Source: Rickettsiales bacterium
GTDB lineage: Bacteria > Pseudomonadota > Alphaproteobacteria > Rs-D84
Assembly (NCBI GenBank): GCA_031259745.1
Contig: JAIRLB010000017.1
Coordinates: 1 to 8,759, forward strand
Direction: 5' to 3'
Length of the DNA stretch: 8,759 bases
Shown here: piece by piece, positions 5,105 through 8,759 of the stretch
Position numbering within the stretch: the first letter of the stretch is position 1
How the letters are laid out: every line of letters begins with the position of its first letter
Notes under the pieces: generated by a model
What the model was told of the DNA's origin: nothing
The model's input: only the letters and a program-made list of their open reading frames with translations
Databases searched by the model: none
Position numbers and translations under genes: made by a program

Positions 5105-6384
5105 CCTGTGGCTGCCAATTCCAACAACGCCTGGATTTACAGGAATATGATACGGTCCAGGTCGTCAATAATCTGGTCATTGACGAAAATTCCGTCCCTA
5201 TCTTTCCGAAAAAAGCCGCGCTGACGACCGATACTGTGCGCCGATTTTCCATTGATCTGCCGAAACGTTGCAGGGTGGATTGGAACAATCAGAACGTATT
5301 GTCCGTAATACCCGAGGAAAAGGTTGAAATTGTGCGCCTGGACGTGGGCGATCCGTTGCCGTCGTTTAATGTCTCAGATTATGAATTTACAAAGCTGACA
5401 GTCAAAGAAACCTTGGAAAAGCTGCTGGATGGCGCCGATATAGAGGTTGTCGAAGATGAGGACCTGTCGGAAAAGGTTACTGGATCCATTCAATCCGGCT
5501 CGCTGACCGACACCGTTGAGCTAATTGCCAAAATGGGCCGCGCCTATTATTCGTACGATGACGACTCCAAGGAAATTCACTTGGCGCACCGCGCGAAATG
5601 GCTTATGAAGATGCCCCGGGATGAAAACATAATTATGGCGCTGCTGGATGCGATGCACGGCGCCGATATGCGCAATCTGCTGGTCGACTGGGAAGACAAG
5701 ACGGTTACTTTTGAAGGAAATTATCAGACAGAGCGCGAAGTTGCGCGGATTGTATCCGATGTCGGCTCCAAGAAATATATGATCGCGTGGGATATAGACG
5801 TGTACCGCGTCTATCCGCGCACGGACAATCCAATTATCTGGATGAACATATTGCCGGCTTTCGGCGATAAGAATGTAAAAATGTCAATTCCGGGAGTCGT
5901 AGGACGTGCACTGGTTGCAAGTCCTGAGATAAATACCAAGACATTGCAGGAATTCCTGTCACAACAGGGAAATGTTGTTTTGATTTCTCAGGGCACCTTT
6001 GTTATTCCGAATGGATGGCAGTCCAGATTCGACATAGGTCAGTGCGGCAAAGAGGAAAGGCTGGAAACCGATCTGACCATCGGCGCGACTGGAAAATACG
6101 GCGATTATGCCGGACGCAAGAAAATTGATTCCAAGATTGTCCTGCGCACTAATGCCGGCGAGCTGACATCGTTTAAAATCCCGAGCAGCCCCGGCGACAA
6201 TTATGTCATCATAGGCATTCCAACTCATTCGTTTGTGACCGAACCAGAAACGCTGATCAATCCATTTGCGGAACTGGTCGTATTCATGTCCCCGCGCGTT
6301 ATTTCAATTGTGGACGCCGGAACTCCTGCTTCGGAGATGACGCCACTGTATGGCGACGTGCTACGCGAGTATTTGGAGGAGTAA
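5056..6384 (+). CDS. secretin-like outer-membrane lipoprotein (type II/IV pilus secretin family)
   Basis: A 442-aa protein with a lipoprotein signal peptide (MKLLKSMFII..., lipidation at C18 or C20). Residues about 100-175 resemble the N0/STN domain (FTKLTVKETLEKLLDGADIEV; DTVELIAKMGRAYYSYD). A short N1-like segment follows (about 195-240). Residues about 245-420 resemble a secretin barrel: GNVVLISQGTFVIPNG, an internal DSKIVLRTNAG strand and the C-terminal AELVVFMSPRVISI, close to the secretin consensus ending in ITPRVI. At 442 aa it is shorter than PilQ and nearer to lipoprotein secretins such as BfpB or PilN. It would form an outer-membrane pore for pilus or protein export. The start at 5056 has AGGTG 5 nt upstream. 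The nitroreductase gene starts 1 nt after its stop. The assignment rests on motif resemblance only. Confidence 0.6.
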   Translation: MKLLKSMFIIHCSLFIACGCQFQQRLDLQEYDTVQVVNNLVIDENSVPIFPKKAALTTDTVRRFSIDLPKRCRVDWNNQNVLSVIPEEKVEIVRLDVGDPLPSFNVSDYEFTKLTVKETLEKLLDGADIEVVEDEDLSEKVTGSIQSGSLTDTVELIAKMGRAYYSYDDDSKEIHLAHRAKWLMKMPRDENIIMALLDAMHGADMRNLLVDWEDKTVTFEGNYQTEREVARIVSDVGSKKYMIAWDIDVYRVYPRTDNPIIWMNILPAFGDKNVKMSIPGVVGRALVASPEINTKTLQEFLSQQGNVVLISQGTFVIPNGWQSRFDIGQCGKEERLETDLTIGATGKYGDYAGRKKIDSKIVLRTNAGELTSFKIPSSPGDNYVIIGIPTHSFVTEPETLINPFAELVVFMSPRVISIVDAGTPASEMTPLYGDVLREYLEE

Positions 6385-6385
6385 A

Positions 6386-6904
6386 ATGTACCCAACAACC
6401 GGAAATATTTACAAACGCCGCAGTGTGCGTTCTTTCAAAAGGACCCCGATTTTGGACGATGATTTAAAGTTTATTTTATCAAGCGGGCTTTCCGCGCCCA
6501 GTGGCGAAGGAATTCATCCTCTGGAAATGATTGTTATAAAATCAGACGAAGCCAAGGCGAAGATAAAATCATTCTATGAATGGGCGGAATTTTGCGTGCA
6601 ATCGCCCGTGTCGGTTTTGGTTTGTTATGATAAAGATAAAATTCCGGCAGAATACGACAGTTGCGAAGATTTGGGAAAACTAGACGCCGCCGCCGCTATA
6701 CAGAACATGTTGTTGCGCGCAACCGATTTGGGCATTGCCAGCTGCTGGACTCATGCGCTAGAAAATGCCGCGAACTACCGCGATTTATGCAAATTGCCGG
6801 AAAATATAGTTCCGGTCGCATTGATTGTACTTGGATATTCCGACATTCCGTTCGAATCCCGCGATGGGTTCGACGTGGCGAAAATCCACAACGAAATATG
6901 GTAA
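6386..6904 (+). CDS. nitroreductase-family FMN oxidoreductase
   Basis: A 172-aa flavoprotein of the nitroreductase fold, which uses NAD(P)H and FMN to reduce nitro compounds, quinones or related substrates. The natural substrate is unknown. The FMN-binding YKRRSVRSF motif lies at residues 8-16. LSAPSGEGIHPLEMIVI follows, corresponding to the usual APSxxNxQPW. The helix DAAAAIQNMLLRATDLGIASCW carries the second flavin-contact region, then LIVLGYSD. Its length is at the short end for the family. The Shine-Dalgarno GGAGGA (6375-6380) lies inside the end of the preceding gene, 5 nt before the ATG, so translation is probably coupled. lolC/E follows after 9 nt. Confidence 0.85.
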   Translation: MYPTTGNIYKRRSVRSFKRTPILDDDLKFILSSGLSAPSGEGIHPLEMIVIKSDEAKAKIKSFYEWAEFCVQSPVSVLVCYDKDKIPAEYDSCEDLGKLDAAAAIQNMLLRATDLGIASCWTHALENAANYRDLCKLPENIVPVALIVLGYSDIPFESRDGFDVAKIHNEIW

Positions 6905-6913
6905 AGGAAAATC

Positions 6914-8170
6914 ATGTTCACAAAACTTGAAAGAAAAGTCGCGTTCCGCTATTTGCGCGCGAAACGCAAAGAAGGATTCGTATCTGTTATCTCTTGGGTG
7001 TCTTTGTTGGGAATTATGCTGGGCGTTGCGACGCTGATTGTTGTGATGTCCGTTATGGGCGGATTTCACGACACTTTGCTGTCGCGCATTATCGGAATGA
7101 ATGGGCATGTCGTTGTTTATCACCAGGATGGCGCTGTTCAGGATTATGATTTCCTAATTGACAAAATGAGACAGAACAAAGTTGTTGCGGCACATGCTGC
7201 CGATATTGTTCCCATCGCAGAAGGACAGGTGATGGTGTCCGCCAATGGGAACAACTCGGGCGCGATGGTGCGCGGCATTCGAATGTCCGATTTGCAGGCC
7301 AAGACCGCCACAGGGACGAAAATCTACGGCAGGAATCTGGATTCGATCAAAGACGGCGAGCTGGTCATTGGGAATTCCTTATCTCGTTCTTTGCACGTAA
7401 CGATGGGTGACAAAGTTTCGCTGGTGTCCGCTAACGGCGGAACGCCGACCGCATTTGGCACGATGCCGCGAATTATGTCTTATCCTGTCATGTCTTCGTT
7501 CTTTATGGGCATGTACGAGTATGATTCCGGGTATGTGTTCATGCCTCTGACCACCGCCCAGAAATACTTGAACATAGGCGACAGCGTCACGCATATCGAC
7601 TTGTTCCTGCGGGACCCCGAAAAGACGGTGACTGTCCGCGAATCGTTGTCCGCTTTGCTGCCGTCCGGATTTATTGTTCGCGACTGGCGTGATTTGAACC
7701 GCGGATTTGTTGGTGCGCTGCAAGTAGAATCAAACGTGATGTTTCTGATTCTGATGCTTATCGTTATCGTCGCGGCGTTCAATATCGTGTCGTCCTTAGT
7801 CATGCTAGTCAAAGACAAATACAAAGACATCGCCGTCTTGCGCACATTCGGGGTTCCGCGCCGCTCTATGATGAAGATATTCGTTTTGTCCGGCACCAGC
7901 ATCGGTGTCATCGGCGCCGCGTTCGGAACGGCGCTGGGCGTGCTTATTGCCACATATATAGAGCCGATAAGAAAGTTCTTCCAATGGGCTACCGGCCGGG
8001 ATTTATTTCCAGCGGAATTGTATTATTTATCGGAACTGCCGTCAAAATTGATATTTGCAGAGGTTGTCGGAATCGCGCTGGTCGCGGTTGCGCTGGCTTT
8101 CTTGGCGACATTGTATCCGGCATGGAAGGCGGCAAATACGGATCCGGTGGAGGTATTGAGAAATGAATAA
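6914..8170 (+). CDS. lolC: lipoprotein-releasing ABC transporter permease (LolC/LolE family)
   Basis: A 418-aa inner-membrane permease of the LolCDE complex, which extracts lipoproteins from the inner membrane and hands them to LolA. It has the FtsX/MacB layout: a cytoplasmic start (ERKVAFRYLRAKRKEG), TM1 (about 25-50, ending VVMSVMGGF), a periplasmic domain of about 220 residues, then three helices (about 275-300, 325-350, 380-405). A coupling segment (DIAVLRTFGVPRRSMMKIF) follows TM2, and the protein ends in YPAWKAANTDPVEVLRNE. AGGAAA 5-9 nt upstream supports the start. The ATPase gene lolD, often next, is absent here. The last 8 bases overlap the next gene. LolC and LolE cannot be separated with certainty. 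Many Alphaproteobacteria have a single form. Confidence 0.9.
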   Translation: MFTKLERKVAFRYLRAKRKEGFVSVISWVSLLGIMLGVATLIVVMSVMGGFHDTLLSRIIGMNGHVVVYHQDGAVQDYDFLIDKMRQNKVVAAHAADIVPIAEGQVMVSANGNNSGAMVRGIRMSDLQAKTATGTKIYGRNLDSIKDGELVIGNSLSRSLHVTMGDKVSLVSANGGTPTAFGTMPRIMSYPVMSSFFMGMYEYDSGYVFMPLTTAQKYLNIGDSVTHIDLFLRDPEKTVTVRESLSALLPSGFIVRDWRDLNRGFVGALQVESNVMFLILMLIVIVAAFNIVSSLVMLVKDKYKDIAVLRTFGVPRRSMMKIFVLSGTSIGVIGAAFGTALGVLIATYIEPIRKFFQWATGRDLFPAELYYLSELPSKLIFAEVVGIALVAVALAFLATLYPAWKAANTDPVEVLRNE

Positions 8171-8380
8171 TCAGATAAAAATCGGCGGAATGTATCAGCA
8201 TTTCAAAGGGATGAAAGTCTGTGTTTTGGGGCTTGCGAAAGATTCGGAAACTATGGATGACGTGGTTGTTTATATTAATTGGCCGACGGAAAGATATGGG
8301 TGCGGCCCGCGAAAATGTGGTTTGACCAGATTATCCGCCCGGGCGTGAACCAGCCGCGCTTTGTTGAAGTAAATGAATGA
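8163..8380 (+). pseudogene. DUF1653 protein, frameshifted
   Basis: The first 40 codons encode KIGGMYQHFKGMKVCVLGLAKDSETMDDVVVYINWP, the start of a DUF1653 protein (consensus GxYrHFKGxxYxVLGxAxHSET...VVY). The original frame then runs into unrelated residues and stops at 8348. From 8285 the -1 frame continues with DGKIWVRPAKMWFDQIIRP and RFVEVNE, the normal second half (usually WVRPxxMF), ending at 8378-8380. One base is missing between about 8283 and 8290. Restored, the protein would have 72 aa, the usual size. The start overlaps the lolC end by 8 nt, so it is translationally coupled. The cause could be a real mutation or a sequencing error. The family's function is unknown. Confidence 0.8.
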
Positions 8381-8759
8381 TGAAATAATTCATCATCGCC
8401 GTTCGGTTCGACTGCATGAATACGATTATTCAATTTCCGGATATTGTTTCATAACAATATGCACCATGACAAGAAATGCATTTTTGGCAAAATCAAAAAT
8501 GGCGAAATGATTTTGAATAAATTCGGCCGGATAGTTTGCGAATGTTGGAATGATATCCCAAAGCATTTTCCAAACACAAAATTACACGAATAGGTCATAA
8601 TGCCGAATCACATGCATGGAATTATTGAGATTATAAATTCGGGGGCAATCCACGATTTTGTGGGTGCAAATAATTATTTGCACCCACAAAATCAAGAAGT
8701 ATTGGATCAATAGTAAAAGGTTTTAAAATAGGAACAACCAAACAAATCGGCAAATCAAT
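8373..8759 (+). pseudogene. decayed IS200-like (Y1, REP-associated type) transposase, truncated by the window end
   Basis: Three frames together rebuild a Y1/HUH single-strand transposase. Frame 1 starts at 8373 with an N-terminus carrying RRSVRLHEYDYSISGYCFIT, then shifts in a T run at 8481-8485 (five T where six would keep frame). Frame 2 gives FGKIKNGEMILNKFGRIV, then LHE, a TAG stop (8591) where homologues have Tyr, and VIMPNHMHGII with the catalytic HMH (HUH) motif. After a palindrome, frame 3 gives SRSIGSIVKGFKIGTTKQIG. The ATG overlaps the DUF1653 end (ATGAATGA). Such enzymes cut and join single-stranded hairpins. With two frameshifts and a stop this copy should be dead. Confidence 0.8.
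8654..8693. repeat. perfect 40-bp palindrome
   Basis: The 20-bp half 8654-8673 is followed by its exact reverse complement (8674-8693) with no spacer. The left half encodes the VGANN run expected in the transposase, and the right half is its inverted copy. The reading frame of the transposase changes across it. It has no U tract or GC-rich foot as a terminator would. Confidence 0.9.

Noticed and set aside
8654..8693. Palindrome as a rho-independent terminator
   Set aside because: There is no U tract after the stem on either strand, and the stem lies inside a coding remnant.

Overview
The window looks like chromosome from a small-genome, host-associated, uncultivated alphaproteobacterium. This is inferred from three things: an ftsQ-ftsA pair of alphaproteobacterial style, compact operons with 1-10 nt gaps, and a secreted Cys-rich protein of a kind I associate with gut Alphaproteobacteria. 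No rRNA, tRNA, CRISPR array or intact mobile element is visible.

Layout. (1) 1-230: two overlapping divergent sigma70-type promoters. One drives tsaE (+), apparently as a leaderless mRNA. The other points left into a structured element called RNA-1 here. (2) 227-667: tsaE, a tRNA t6A-modification ATPase. (3) 720-1283 (-): a secreted protein with 25 cysteines. (4) 1284-1629: no gene, but a densely folded minus-strand element (RNA-2) with its own promoter, a long closing stem, five internal helices and a terminator-like 3' hairpin. It shares its 5' domain with RNA-1. (5) 1630-4139 (-): ftsQ followed by one ORF that fuses FtsA to ribulose-phosphate 3-epimerase (Rpe). (6) 4188-4580 (-): a small lipoprotein. 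(7) 4651-8380 (+): an operon of an unknown 107-aa protein, a secretin-like lipoprotein, a nitroreductase, a LolC/LolE permease and a frameshifted DUF1653 gene. (8) 8373-8759 (+): a decayed IS200-like (Y1/HUH) transposase containing a perfect 40-bp palindrome, running off the window.

How the parts relate. ftsQ and ftsA-rpe join the divisome to a pentose-phosphate enzyme in one polypeptide. The plus-strand operon combines an outer-membrane lipoprotein of the secretin family with the inner-membrane permease that releases lipoproteins to the Lol pathway, so its theme is envelope assembly. Three genes (tsaE, ftsQ, the small lipoprotein) start 6-7 nt after a TATAAT box, which implies leaderless mRNAs. 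Genes in the plus operon use Shine-Dalgarno sites.

The most unusual items are the FtsA-Rpe fusion and the RNA-1/RNA-2 pair. In the RNA pair, all three differences in a 33-nt conserved block preserve a 9-bp GNRA-capped stem when read on the minus strand. Heptameric (7-bp) degenerate repeats also recur at three places.
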